From an uncultured Flavobacteriaceae bacterium (GTDB lineage: Bacteria; Bacteroidota; Bacteroidia; Flavobacteriales; Flavobacteriaceae), in assembly GCA_947487895.1 (NCBI GenBank), contig CANKYF010000002.1, positions 1-64,000 on the forward strand: 64,000 nucleotides of DNA. The letters are read 5' to 3'. The notes beneath the pieces were generated by a model, which saw only the letters and a list, made by a program, of their open reading frames with translations, ran no database searches and was not told where the DNA came from. Of this stretch, positions 1-13,400 are shown one piece after another; positions within the stretch are counted from its first letter, which is position 1, and every line of letters begins with the position of its first letter. A program made the translations under genes and the position numbers.

Positions 1-261
1 GAAGAAAAAGCTAGATTAGAAGAAGAACAACGTAAGGCAGAAGCATTAGCGCAACAAGAGCGCGAAGCACAGGCTAAGGAAGCAGCAAGGTTAAAAGCCG
101 AAGCTGAAGAAAAAGCAAGATTAGAGGAGGAGCAACGTAAAGCAGAAGCGTTAGCGCAACAAGAGCGTGAAGCACAGGCTAAAGAAGCGGCAAGGTTAAA
201 AGCTGAAGCTGAAGAAAAAGCAAGATTAGAGGAGGAGCAACGTAAAGCAGAAGCGTTAGCT
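1..261 (+). repeat. 105-bp tandem direct repeats in coding sequence
   Basis: Units start at 1, 106 and 211; the third is partial, ending near 261. Each full unit encodes 35 residues in frame, and copies two and three are more alike than copy one. The array continues off the left edge of the window. In-frame repeats of this kind can change copy number by slippage or recombination and so alter the length of the coiled coil. Confidence 0.9.
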
Positions 262-1140
262 AGGGAAGCACAAAAGCTTGCTAATTTAGATGCCGAAACA
301 GCTAATTCTATAAAAGAATTAAGTGAATCTCAAACAGATGTAATTGATAAATTAACAGAAAAAGTTGCGGTTAAACAGAAAGATTTAGATGCTCTTAAAG
401 AAGAAAATGATTTAAGTGAAAAAGGTATATATGTTGCTCCAAGACCATTTAAAAGTGTAAGCAAAGAAAATGCAGAGATTGCATCACTTAAAGATGATTT
501 GGATAAAGTAATTAAGGAGCAAAAAGTTAAAATTGAAGAATTAGAAACTACTTATGCTTCTAGAAAACGCAAGGTTAGAGATAAAAATGATGTGCTTAAT
601 ATTGCCTATGCTGAAGCTATAGAAGAGTTAAAAGCTAAACAAATTCGAACTATTAAGGCTAAAGCAGACTTAGAGGCATCTCTAGAAACTATAAAAATAG
701 CTACTGAAGAGGAAAGAAAGCGAAGAATTAAACGTGCAGCTTATGATAATCAGCAAGATAGGTTTAATAAAGATAAAGCTGCTTTAGAGCGCATTGTAAA
801 ATTCACCGAACCAAGTCCAACCGTATTGACTGAGGAAGATTTTGATTTTGGACAGAAACAAAGTAACAATATTAAGATTGTTAAGAATATAAGTCATGCA
901 GAAAACGGTTATTACATGGTAATTGCGGTACATAGCAGTGAAGCTAAAAGAGATGAGTTTTTGAAAAAAGTTGTTTCTACAGGTAGAAAAGATGTAAACT
1001 TCTTCTTTGATGTCGTTACTAATAAGTATTATATCTATTATCAAAAGTTTGATGGTATTAGACAAGCACAAAGTCTATTACAAACAAAAGGTAGTGAACC
1101 GTATAATAAAGAAATGTCGATTGTAAAAATTGAAAATTAG
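1..1140 (+). CDS. Coiled-coil protein with SPOR-like C-terminus (5' end outside window)
   Basis: The frame is open from the first base to the stop at 1138-1140, so this is the last 379 residues of a longer protein; the first internal ATG (499) is not a credible start. Residues 1-87 are Glu/Ala/Lys/Arg/Gln-rich and built from 35-residue tandem repeats (EEKARLEEEQRKAEALAQQE...), which should form a long coiled coil. A second helical stretch follows. The last ~85 residues (from IKIVKNISHAENGYYMVIAV) resemble a SPOR-like sensor fold: short strands with aromatic residues and YYIYYQKFDG near the end. The gene lies just upstream of the adhesin and PorP/SprF genes. In flavobacteria, PorP/SprF barrels are sometimes fused to such Ala/Glu-rich tails, so the missing 5' part may be a PorP/SprF-type barrel; this is inference. 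Confidence 0.75.
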   Translation, partial: EEKARLEEEQRKAEALAQQEREAQAKEAARLKAEAEEKARLEEEQRKAEALAQQEREAQAKEAARLKAEAEEKARLEEEQRKAEALAREAQKLANLDAETANSIKELSESQTDVIDKLTEKVAVKQKDLDALKEENDLSEKGIYVAPRPFKSVSKENAEIASLKDDLDKVIKEQKVKIEELETTYASRKRKVRDKNDVLNIAYAEAIEELKAKQIRTIKAKADLEASLETIKIATEEERKRRIKRAAYDNQQDRFNKDKAALERIVKFTEPSPTVLTEEDFDFGQKQSNNIKIVKNISHAENGYYMVIAVHSSEAKRDEFLKKVVSTGRKDVNFFFDVVTNKYYIYYQKFDGIRQAQSLLQTKGSEPYNKEMSIVKIEN

Positions 1141-1185
1141 TCAAAATTACGATCTCAAAAACTGTAAGTAAAATACTTCTAAGAT

Positions 1186-1230
1186 ATGCATTTTATCGTC
1201 TAATTGTTTTAATTATGGGATAAAATGCAT
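1186..1230 (+). terminator. 12-bp perfect inverted repeat after the coiled-coil gene
   Basis: ATGCATTTTATC (1186-1197) is matched by GATAAAATGCAT (1219-1230) across a 21-nt A/T-rich loop, 46 nt after the stop codon. It is followed by an A-rich stretch, not a T-tract, so it is not a textbook intrinsic terminator for the plus strand. It could be a weak terminator, an RNA stability hairpin or a protein-binding site. The rest of 1141-1411 is A/T-rich with no other feature seen. Confidence 0.4.
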
Positions 1231-1411
1231 AAAAAATTAAATATTCCCTTCTTTCTTTAATATTAATTAACGATATTTACTTCGATTAATAATTTTTTTA
1301 TATACCTAATTATAGGTTTTATATTTAGTTATCAAGACAGGTCTGGTTTTAATAAAAAAACTTAAAACTTTTCTTTTTACGCCCCTAAGAAGAAAATAAA
1401 AATTGGCGCCC

Positions 1412-4400
1412 ATGAACAAAACTACTTATGTTAAATATAGCATTGTTGCTATACTACTTTTATTGGGAGTGCAAGTATTTGCACAAAACTTAGTTCCTTT
1501 TAGTCCAAGGTATGATCAAGCGATTAAAGGGGATATGCTTTTAATTGGTAATAGTAATGTTGGTATACATGTTACAAATCCCTATAATGGAACTGATTCA
1601 AATGATAGACTTGATGCTGCTGTTTATGTAGATGTAGATAGTGACCCAACAACTTTTAATTCAAGTACAGCAGATTTAGATGTGCCAGATATTAGTGGAG
1701 GCTGTTATCAAGTAGTGCACGCTAGTTTATATTGGAGTGCAGTAGTTAATGGTACAGAACCAATATCTGATGTCAAATTTAGAACACCAGGAAGTACATC
1801 TTATGTCGATATAACAGGAACTCAAGTATATTATCAAAATGCTACTAGTAACAGTAATTCAAATGTATATGTTTACCATCATGATGTAACAGATATTATT
1901 ACTGCCTTACCAAATGCTGAAGGAACATATGGCGTTGCAAATATATCTTCTTTAGTTGGTCCTAAACCAAATGCTGAAGGGCTTTCTGCAGGGTGGTCTC
2001 TTTTTGTTATTTATGAAGATCCTACACTAACTAGTAAGTATATAACATCATTTGATGGCTTTACAAGAATAACTAGTACTATAAATGAGACATTTCCAAT
2101 TACAGGATTTCAAACAATTCCAACAGGACCAGTAAGGGCAAAATTTGCATTTAGTACTATAGAGGGAGATCAAAGATGGACCGGAGATTATTTACAAATA
2201 AATGGGACTACAATTGATGCAACTAATAATGCAGGTACAGTAATACGCCCAAGTAATAACTTTTTCAATAGTACGGTTTCTGTTATTGATCCTATTAATA
2301 ATACGCCTGAGTTGTTTTTCGATAGAAATCCAGCAGGTACAAATACTTTAGGTTTTGATGCTGGAATTATAAACATTCCTAATGCAGGTAATACTATAAT
2401 AGGTAATGGAGATACTAGCGCTTCGATAAGACTGGGTAGTAATATAGATATATATTATTATTATTTCAGTGCTTTTTCTATTGAGATAATCGCACCAAAT
2501 ATTGTTTTAACTAAACTTGTTTTTGATGAAGATGATAATGATGCAGAAGGGCAGACAGTAGATCTAGGAGATCAATTAACATATGTTATTGGGTTTGAAA
2601 ATACAGGGAATGATCATGCTACTAACTTTACTATTAGAGATATTTTACCCGTAAATACAGTATTTGATTACCCGACAGATTTAGAGCTTTTGCCGCCAGG
2701 TGTAACTGTACAAAATTATAATCCAGCTACACGAGAAATAATTTTTGCTATAGATAATTCAGTTGTTGAAGAAGGAGATCCAAGACTAGACATTCGTTTT
2801 AATGTAAGAGTAGTGGAAACTTGTAGTTTGTTAGATGATGCTTGTTCTAATATTGTAGATAATCAAGCCTATGCAACATATCAAGGAACTATAAATTCAA
2901 CTTTTGTAATTTCAGACGATCCAAGTTTCAATACAAATACAGGGTGTTTAATTACTCCTAGAGCCACTAATTTTTTAGCAGATTTAGATTGTGAATTTAG
3001 AGAAGAAGTTGTGCTTTGTGGAGATACTGTAGAATTAACAGCTGGGGCAGGATATGATTCGTATTCATGGTCTACAAGTCCTTCAGGAACGCCTGTAATA
3101 GGTACAGGACAATCAATAACAGTAAACGCAGTTGGAACTTATTATGTTCATAATGAAGCAATAGCACCTTGTCAAGATATAGACCAAATTTTTGATGTTA
3201 TTACGTATGGTGCAGGTGTGCCAAATCCTGTGATTCCATTTGCAGATCAAGTAGTTATTTGTCCTAATGATGGGGTAGAATTACCTAATTTCTTTTTATG
3301 TGGAGGTACAGATTCAAGAGACATTAGAACAGGTATTACAGATGCTTCTTCTATAATATGGGAAGTATTAGATGAAGGTAGTTGTACAGCTGTAACAAAT
3401 CAGGATTGTGCTAATACAGATGATGCCTGTACATGGAATCAAGTACATACAGGAGAAAATTATATAGCTGATACTGAAGGTCAATATAGATTAACAATCA
3501 ACTATCAAGGAGGTTGTTTTAATCAGTACTACTTTAATGTTTACAGAAACATTCTTACACCAACGGCAGTCCCAAGTGATATTTTTTGTACCACACCGGG
3601 AGGAATTGTTGTAAATGGAGTACCTAGTGGTTATGAATATAGTATTGATGGTACTAATTATCAAACTGGCAATACATTTTCTATTACAACACCTGGAATT
3701 TATACGGCTTATGTAAGACAAATAGGAGTGTCTCCAAACCCATGCATTTTTGTTGTACCAGATTTAATAGTAAGAGAACGTAATTTTAATGTTTCTACTA
3801 GAGTTTTACAACCATTATGTCATGATGATTTTGGTAGAATTATTGTAGCGGCTAATGATGTTAGACCACAATATTTCTTTTCAATTTATGAAGGTGCTAC
3901 ATTAATAAATAGTGTAGGTCCAATAGCTAATAACAATTACTTATTTAATAATTTAGACGCAGGCACCTATACAATAAATGTATCAACTGAAGATGGTTGT
4001 GTTTTTTCTGGAGATGTTGATATAGTTGCACCTCCTTTACTTGAAGCTACGGTTGCATTAACAGACCCTTTGACCTGTGAAAATGGAGAATTAACGGTAT
4101 ATCCTCAAGGAGGCACACCGCCATATTTCTACTTTGTAAATAGCACGACAGTCTTTCAAAGTACACCAATTATAGATGTAACAGCAGCAGGAACTTATAA
4201 TATTACGGTAGTAGATAATAATAATTGTTCTACAGATATAACTATAGATGTAGATGCAATAGCACCACCAGTATTTAGTGTTTCTGATACAGATATTTTA
4301 TGTTATAATGATGATAATGGTGAAATAGTTTTTAATGTTACTAATGCCAATGGAAATACATTAGAATATAGTATTGATAATGGAGTTACTTTCGTTACAA

Positions 4401-7400
4401 ATTCAACATTTTCTAATCTATCTGCAGGTACATATCAAACACAAATTAGATATACTGTAGGAGATGATGAATGTTTAACAACAGTTGAAGATATTGAGAT
4501 TACGCAACCAGATGCAGCTGTAACAGCATCAGCAGGTGTTTCAGAATTAGCTGGATGCGGACCTGCTGGAGAAGGAAGGCTTCGTATAACAAATCCTCAA
4601 GGAGGTGTACCTCCCTATGAATATAGTTTTGATAATCAAGCAACTTGGGTAACCACAAATGAGGCTTATTTTACACCTGGATCTTATACATTATACATAA
4701 GAGATGCTAATGGCTGTATTTACCCTATGCCAGATATTGTTTTAGATCCTGAACCTGTACCACCATCTTTAAATATTGATACACCAGATTATAATTGTGA
4801 TGGTACAGCAAATAGTACTGTAATAGTTAATAATCCGGGAGGCGCGTCTTATGAATATACTTATTTATTAGATGGTGTTGAAAATCCAAATACAGCAGAT
4901 CCAACAACATTTTTAAATGTGCCAGATGGTTCTCATACAATTACAGTTCAATATAGATTATTAGATGTACCTACATTTAGCAATTTATTGATAGAAGATT
5001 TTGGTTTTGGATCGCAAAGCACAACATCACCAGGAATTGATTTTTACACTTTTGAATCTCAACAAAGACCAGGATCTGGTAGAAGAAATACAAGTATAAA
5101 TGATGGAGAATATTCTGTAACACACAATATTGTTGCTCCATTTGCAGCATGGCTTAACCCTGTTGATCATACTACAGCAGACAGAAATACCAACGGGCGT
5201 TATTTAGTTGTAAACGTTGGTGATCCAACCACTACAGCAGGTATATCATTAGATGATAACTTTTATAGCCAGCGAATTAATGATATAATTCCAAATCAGC
5301 CTATTAGAGTAGATGTATTTCTTATGAATCTTATCAGATCTAGTAGATCTTTAATAGTCCCTGATTTAATGCTAGGATTAGTAGATCCAAATACTGGAAC
5401 TGTAGTGTCTTCAATTACAACAGGAGATGTTCCTAATAATGAACAATGGAATGAGTATAATTTAACATTAGATCCAGGAACTTTTACTAGCTTAGATTTT
5501 GTTGTGAGAACAAACATTTTTGGAATTTCTGGTAACGATGTTGCTATAGATGATATTAGTGTATTTCAATTACCAACAAGTTGTGTTACAGAGGTTAACT
5601 TGCCTTTTGTAATTGATTCTGGTAATGCATTTACAGCACAAATAGTTAGTGCCACAGATGTAACCTGTTCGGGTGCAGATGATGGTTCTATAACTTTAGA
5701 TGTTAGAAATTTTGATACAACAAATGGATATGAATATTCTTTAGATGGTACTAATTGGAATACAGAAACAACATCTCCTTTTACCATCACAGGACTATCA
5801 GATGGAAATTACACAGTAGAAGTCCGTTATGATAATACAAACACGTGTAATTTTTCGTTTAATCAAGTTATCAATACGCCTAATGCGGTTGATGTAACAG
5901 CTACAGCTACAGATGTTACATGTTTAGCAAATGCAACTGTTACTGCTGTAGGTACAGGAGGTACAATACCATATACTTATGAATTATTAGATGCAGCTAC
6001 ATCAACATTAGTAACTAATTTCCCTACAAGTGGAATTTTAACTAATGTATTACCAGGCAACTATTTAGTAAGAATTACAGATGCAAACAATTGTCAATCT
6101 GTAACAGTCAATACACTTAATATAAGTGCGCCAACCGATCCAACCGCAACAATTGATGTGACATCAGATTATTGTTATGACCCAGTAAATGGAGCTACAT
6201 TAGTTGTTTCTGCATCTGGAGGTTTAGCGCCTTATGAATACAATATTAATGGAGGAGCTTTTACTACTAATAATACTTTTAACAGTTTAACTCCAGGAAC
6301 CTATACAATAATAGTTAGAGATGCTAATGGATGTAATTTTACAATAGCAACTCAAACCATTGCACCACAAATACAGCTAAGCGCTTTACTAACTAAAGGT
6401 CTAGATTGTTCAGCAACACCAGATGGAATAATTACATTAACTACAACTGGAGGCACGAGTGCATTTACGTATGAAGTAAATTTCAATGGAAGTGGTTATA
6501 CTACTATTACAGGAACTCCATCTCCATATACAGTAACAACAGCAGGAACTTACGAGTTTAGAGTTACTGATAGCCAAGGTTGTACAGCAGATTCATCAGT
6601 TATAACAGTAAACCCTATAACAAACCCTACTGCTACATTAACAACGGTAAACCCAACTTGTAACGGAGATACTAATGGTTCAATACAAATCATACCTTCT
6701 GGAGGTTCAGGGACTTATGAATTTAGTTTCAACGGAAGTGCTTTTACAACCACTTCTTTTTACGACAATTTAGCAGCAGGAACCTATAATTATGAGGTAA
6801 GAGATGATAATGAATGTATTTTTAGTAGTTCAGTTACTTTAACTGCACCAAATACTTTACAAGCTACCGCATCAGTTACACCATTTATTTGTGATACAAA
6901 TAATGTTACTCAATCAGCAACAATAACTATTAATGCACCAACAGGAGGTACGTCTCCTTACCAATATAGTTTTAATGGTAGTGGTTATAGTGCAACAAAT
7001 ACATTGACAGTTAGTGATACAGGATCTAATCAGACAATAAATTGGTTCGTAAGAGATGCACAAGGGTGTATTGTAAACGGTTCAGAAACATTACAAGCAT
7101 TAAATCCACCAACAGATTTAAATATAACGGCAACAACAGTTACCTGTTTAGCTACTACAAGTGATGTTACACTAACAGCAACAAATGGTGTTGGAACATT
7201 AGCTTATACAATTGAAGCCCCCGCAAGTGCAACAACAAATGTAACTGGTGCAACTAGTGGTATATTTACGGGATTATTACCAGATACCTACATATTTAGA
7301 GTAACAGATGCTAATGGTTGTTATTATGATGAATCATTCACGGTAACACCCGTTACTCCAATTGCAGTTACCGGTATAGTAATAAGTGATGTGCTTTGTA

Positions 7401-10400
7401 GCGGAGGCAATACAGGAGCTATAGAATTCACTGTTTCAGGTAATACAGGAGCGTATACCTATACGTTAACAGGAACAGGAACAGATGTACAATCAGGCAA
7501 TACAATAGATTATACAAATTTAGTAGCAGGTACTTATACAATTAATGTTACAGATCCTACTACGGGTTGTACAGATAGCTTTACTGCTACTATAAATGAA
7601 CCAGCTAATCCATTAACATTTACTGAGACATCTACTAATGTATTCTGTACAAACGATGTATCTCAAATAACAGTAACAGTAAATGGAGGTACACCAAATT
7701 ACACATATGCAGCAGTAGTTTCTGGAGCAGGAGCTCCTGCATCTGGGGCTTACAGTAGTAGCAATGTTATAACTGTAGATACTAATTCTGCAACAGATTT
7801 AGTGTGGGATGTATATGTTAGAGATGTAAATGGTTGTCAAACCATGAATACTGTTACAATTACAAGTGATGGTTTACCAACTCTAGACCCAATTGCTCAA
7901 CAATGTTATGATGGTAGTAACATCACAGTAACATTATCTGGTACAGTTTCAGTAGGAACAGCAGAATACAGTATGGGTAGTGGTTATCAAGCAAGCCCAA
8001 CGTTTACAATTACAGGCCCAGGAACGTATACATTTTCAATACGAGATGGCAATAACTGTACTGTAACACAAACACTTGTAGTAGAGCCTCAAATCCAATT
8101 AAGTGCTTTATTAACTAAAGGGTTGGATTGTACAGCATCTCCAGATGGAGTAATTACATTAACTACAAGTGGTGGAGATGGTAGTTATACTTATGAAGTA
8201 GACACTGGAAGTGGTTTTACAACCATTACAGGAGCGCCTTCACCATATACAGCTGCAACTGCAGGAACTTATGTATTTAGAGTGACTGATAGCCAAGGAT
8301 GTACAGCAGACTCTACAGTGGTTGTTAACCCAATAACAAACCCAACAGTTTCTGAGTCACATACAGATCCTACTTGTAATGGAGATACTAATGGTACAAT
8401 TACATTAACAGCAAGTGGAGGAGATGCACCATATGAATATAGTATAGATGGTGGTGCTACTTACGTAAACACAAATGTTTTTGGAGGTTTAGGAGCTGGA
8501 AGTTATGAATATATTGTTAGAGATAGTAACCAGTGTACATCAGCTACAGGTGTTACGGTTGTATTGAATGATCCAGATCCAATAGTAGGGAATGTTTTAA
8601 TGAATCCTATAGAGTGTAATGTAAATACACCAGGTAGTTTTGATGTGAGTGTAACTTCTGGAGGAGTCGCTCCTTATACATATATTCTTTATGATAGCTC
8701 ATTCACAGTATTGGCTACACATACAGAAACAGGTTCAGCTCCTACAACACCACATAATTTTGGAGGCTTAACTTTTGGTGATTATCATATAACGATTCTT
8801 GATGCCAATAATTGTGAATATAGAATTAGTGATAGAATAGAAACACCTCCATTTTTAGATATTAATGGATTTGTAGATAGTAATAACTGTGCTACAGGTG
8901 TTGATTATACCGTGGATACTTCTGGAGGAATTGGACCATATATATATTCAATATTTGGTCAACCAGCTTCTGCTTCTCCTCCAACAGCAAGTACTAGTTA
9001 TACATTTGGAGGTTTATTACATGGTGTAACGTATTTTTTACAAGTAGAAGATGCTAATGGTTGTATATCAATTCATGAAGCAGTTATGCCACCACCACCA
9101 TCAGGTATTGAAATTACAGGTACTACTACAACAGATGTTAACTGTTTTGGGGATAATAATGGAACATTAAATTTCACAGTTGAAAATTATGATGTTACTG
9201 TAACAGATATTAATTATCAAATTTTAGATGCGCTTACTTTGTTACCTGTTGCACCGGCTATAAACGGAACACTAACAGGGCCAGCTGGAGGGCCAGTATC
9301 AAATAGTATAACAACATTGCCAGCAGGTAATTATGTATTACAGGCTACAGAAGCGACAGGAACACTTTGTTCAAATACATATACTTTTACTATTGGTCAA
9401 CCAATACAAGCACTTAATGCATCAGCAGTTGCTACACCAGCTAATTGTAATGCAGGTGCGCAAGTTAATATTACGGCAACAGGCGGAACTGGTCCATATA
9501 CATATGAGGCAGGTGCTGTTGGTTTTACAGCTGGAGCTGGAGATGTAGCACCTACTACTAATAATGTATTGGTTTTAGATGATGCCATTAGATTAAACTG
9601 GGAAATTTTGGTCACAGATGCCAATGGTTGTGAGTTTAGGTTTACTGAATCTATAACAAGAGATGCTAATCCTACCATTTCACCTGTAGTTGATCAATGT
9701 TATATTGGTAGTGATTTAACAGTTACTTTATCAGGAACAACATTTAATGGTTCTGCAACTTATAGTATGGATGGAATCACTTTTCAAGCAAGTCCAACAT
9801 TCACTATTTCTGCACCAGGAACCTACACGTTTACAATTCAAGATGATAATGGATGTACAGCTTCAACAGTATATACCGTTCAGCCTCAATTACAATTATT
9901 AGCAGCATTGACTAAAGATTTAGATTGTACAGTAACCCCAGATGCTATAATTACCTTGACCCCAAGTGGAGGAACAAGTACTTATACTGGATATGAAGTA
10001 AATTATAATGGAGGTGGCTTTGTAGCAATCCCAGGAACGCCTTATACAGCAACAGCAGCTGGAACCTATGAATTTAGAGTTACAGATAGTCAACCATGTT
10101 CCGCTATATCAAATACAATAAGGATAGACCCTCTTGTTAATCCAACAGCAAATGAGACACATATAGATGTAAGTTGTAATGGCGGAAATAATGGTAGTAT
10201 TACTGTAACGGCTTCAGGAGGTGTAGGACCATATGAATATAGTAATGATAATGGTTCTTCATTCCAAACATCAAATGTATTTAGTGGCTTGGTAGCAGCT
10301 ACATACAATATCGTGGTAAGAGATAGTAAAAGTTGTATATCTATAGCAGTACCAGTAACAATAGATGAGCCTACTGCAGTAGGAGGAAGCCCAATTTTAA

Positions 10401-13400
10401 CACAAAGCTTATCTTGTGGTACAGGAAATGCGACGCAATCGGCAATAATTACTATAACAGGTAGTGGGGGAACACCTCCATACATGTACAGTTATGATGG
10501 CGGAACAAATTATACTACTGATAATACTTATACAACCAATTTAGCAGGTCCAGTGACCATATTTGTTAGAGATGCTAATGGTTGTGTGAGTCCAGGAATT
10601 ATAGAAAATATACCAGCATTAGATCCACCAACGGATTTAGACTTTTCATCAGCACCTATAACATGTTTAGCTACTACAACTGATGTAACACTAACAGCTA
10701 CAGATGGCGTTGGGCCTTTAGCATACGCTATCTTATCACCTGCTAGTGCAACAACCAATGTAACAGGTGCAACTACGGGAATATTTACAGGATTGACTCC
10801 AGATACTTATATGTTTGAAGTCACAGATGCTAATGGGTGTACCTATCAAGAATCTTATACAATATCACCAGTTACCAATATAACAGTATCAGAACAGTTA
10901 ATTAATAACGTAACTTGTAATGGCGCAGGAGATGGTGCAGTAACATTTACAGTTGGTGATTTTTCAGGAACCTATAGTTATACAATAAACGGAGGTGTAC
11001 CGGTAACAGCTCAAACAGCCACAACGATTCCGTTAACTGGATTAGCACCTGCAACTTATACTATAATTGTTACAGATGACACTACTGGTTGTACAGATAC
11101 AACAGATGTTATAGTATCTGAACCATCACCAGTATCGCTTTTAGAAGCCGCTAATATCAATGCAAATTGTAATTTAGGGGCACAAGTAGCAGTAACAACA
11201 AATGGAGGCACTGCTCCTTATACATACGCTTTTGTACAAGATGGCGTAGCTCCAACACCTGGAGATTATACTACTAGTGATTCAAGAGTTTTAGACCCTA
11301 CAGTAAATACAGCTTGGGATGTGTATGTTTTAGATGTTAATGGGTGTTCAGATATGATTGATGTAACTGTTACAACAGACCCTTTACCATCAGCTACTAT
11401 TCCTCCTTTTGCATCAAATCAATGTAATTTAACAGGACCATATACATTTACAGTAGCAAGTCCTACAGGAATAGCACCATTTGATTATAGTATTGATGGG
11501 GGTATGTCATATCAAACCAGTCCTACTTTTGCAGTTAACACACCAGGAACTTATACAGTTACTATGCGAGATGGCAATGGTTGTACTATAGATATTCCAG
11601 CTACAATAGATATATATACTGGCTTAGATTTAACACCAGCAATCACAACACTACCTTCATGTAGTGATGATGATGGTGTAGTAACTGTAACAGGTTCTGG
11701 GGGATCAGGCACTTATGCATATAGTATCAGTCCTAATCCGGCATCAATTACCTTAACAGGAAATGTATTCTCAGGAGTACCATCAGGAACTTATACCATA
11801 ACCATTACAGATCCAGTTACTACTTGTACTGATAGTGAAGTTGTAGTTCTAGATGCAGCAACACCAGTAACATTTACAACCACACCAGAAGATGTAAGTT
11901 GTAATGGCGCATCAGACGGGGTGATTACTGTGAATTTACCAGTAACAAATGATAATCCTATTTATTCATATGAAATCACAGCAGGGCCATTAACAAGAGC
12001 TTCACAAAGCTCAAATATATTTGCTGATTTACCTGCAGGAACATATACCATTTTAGTAACTTCAGGTAGAGGTTGTTCCTTATCACAAGATGAAACAGTA
12101 GGAGAACCTAATCCTATTACTGTTCCAGCTCCAACTGTTGTTGAATATGCGTGTACAGCTGGTACAAATACATCAAATTTAGCGACTATTACTGTTACAG
12201 GAGTAACAGGAGGCTCTGGAACTTATACAAATTATGAGTTTATAAGAGGAGGTTCTAGAGTACAGTTTAGTACTAGTAATGTTTATAGTGAAGCTGATTT
12301 ATTAGGTGGAGCATATACAATAAATGTTTTTGATGAAAATGGATGTGTAGGTACAACTACAGCAACTATTCAACCTTTTATAAGTATTGATAACATAAAC
12401 ATAACTGTAGATACCCCTATTACATGTACTAATGATGAAGATATTATTGTTACAGTAACTAGTACTGGTGGTACACCAACTAACCTAGAATACACTGTAG
12501 AAGATACAGATGGTACAAATGTAGGTTTGAATTATAATCAAACAAATAATACTGGTGTATTTACTGCATTACCAATAGGTAATTATTTAATAACAGTAAC
12601 AAATTTAGACACATCATGTAGTATTCAAACTGTACATACAATATTAGACCCTAATACATTTGATCTTATGATAGACAGTGTAGTTAATGTTACTTGTTTT
12701 AACGATACTAATGGCAGTGCTAATATTACTTTTATTGATAGAGCACCTACACCAACAGATGAATCAGGAGCGTTTAATTATACTGTTACAGATATGTCTG
12801 GAGCTACTGTAGCTACTGGCACAAATACTGATGCAGGACCTATAACTATAGGTAGCTTAGAATCTGGTACATATACTGTAACCGCTAGCTTGGTAAATAC
12901 ACCATTCTGTACTGTAAATAGAAACTTTACTATAGAAGCACCTACGGAAGAATTACAAATATTAGAAACACATACTGAGATAACCTGTGTAACGGGTAAT
13001 AACGACGGAACAATTTTAGCAAGCGCTACAGGAGGATGGCCTGGACCTTATGGATATCAATTAGAGTTAGGTGCAACAATTGTAAGTGCTTATAGTGATG
13101 TTTTCAATTTCTCAGGTTTAACAGCTGGTACTTATACAGTGAGAGTTAGAGATAGTCAGAATTGTATAGCTTCAACTACAGTTACTTTAGTAAACCCTGT
13201 ACCAATTACTGCTGATATACTAGCAACACCAACCACATTAGCATGTTTTGGTGATGATAATGCAAGTATAACTGTAAGTAATGTAGTAGGAGGACAAGGT
13301 AGTAACTATAGTTATACATTAAATACTGTATTGCCAATAGTAAGTGCATCTGGACCTCAAACATCACCAGTTTTTAACAATTTAGCTGCAGGTACTTATA

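Noticed and set aside
1403-1411. TTG start nine bases upstream of the adhesin ATG
   Set aside because: The ATG at 1412 gives a cleaner signal peptide; the TTG adds only L-A-P.
9397-10758. Open frames of 76-131 codons on the minus strand within the adhesin
   Set aside because: They are shadows caused by the repetitive Thr/Gly/Asn codon use of the SprB repeats and show proline/valine-rich nonsense repeats.
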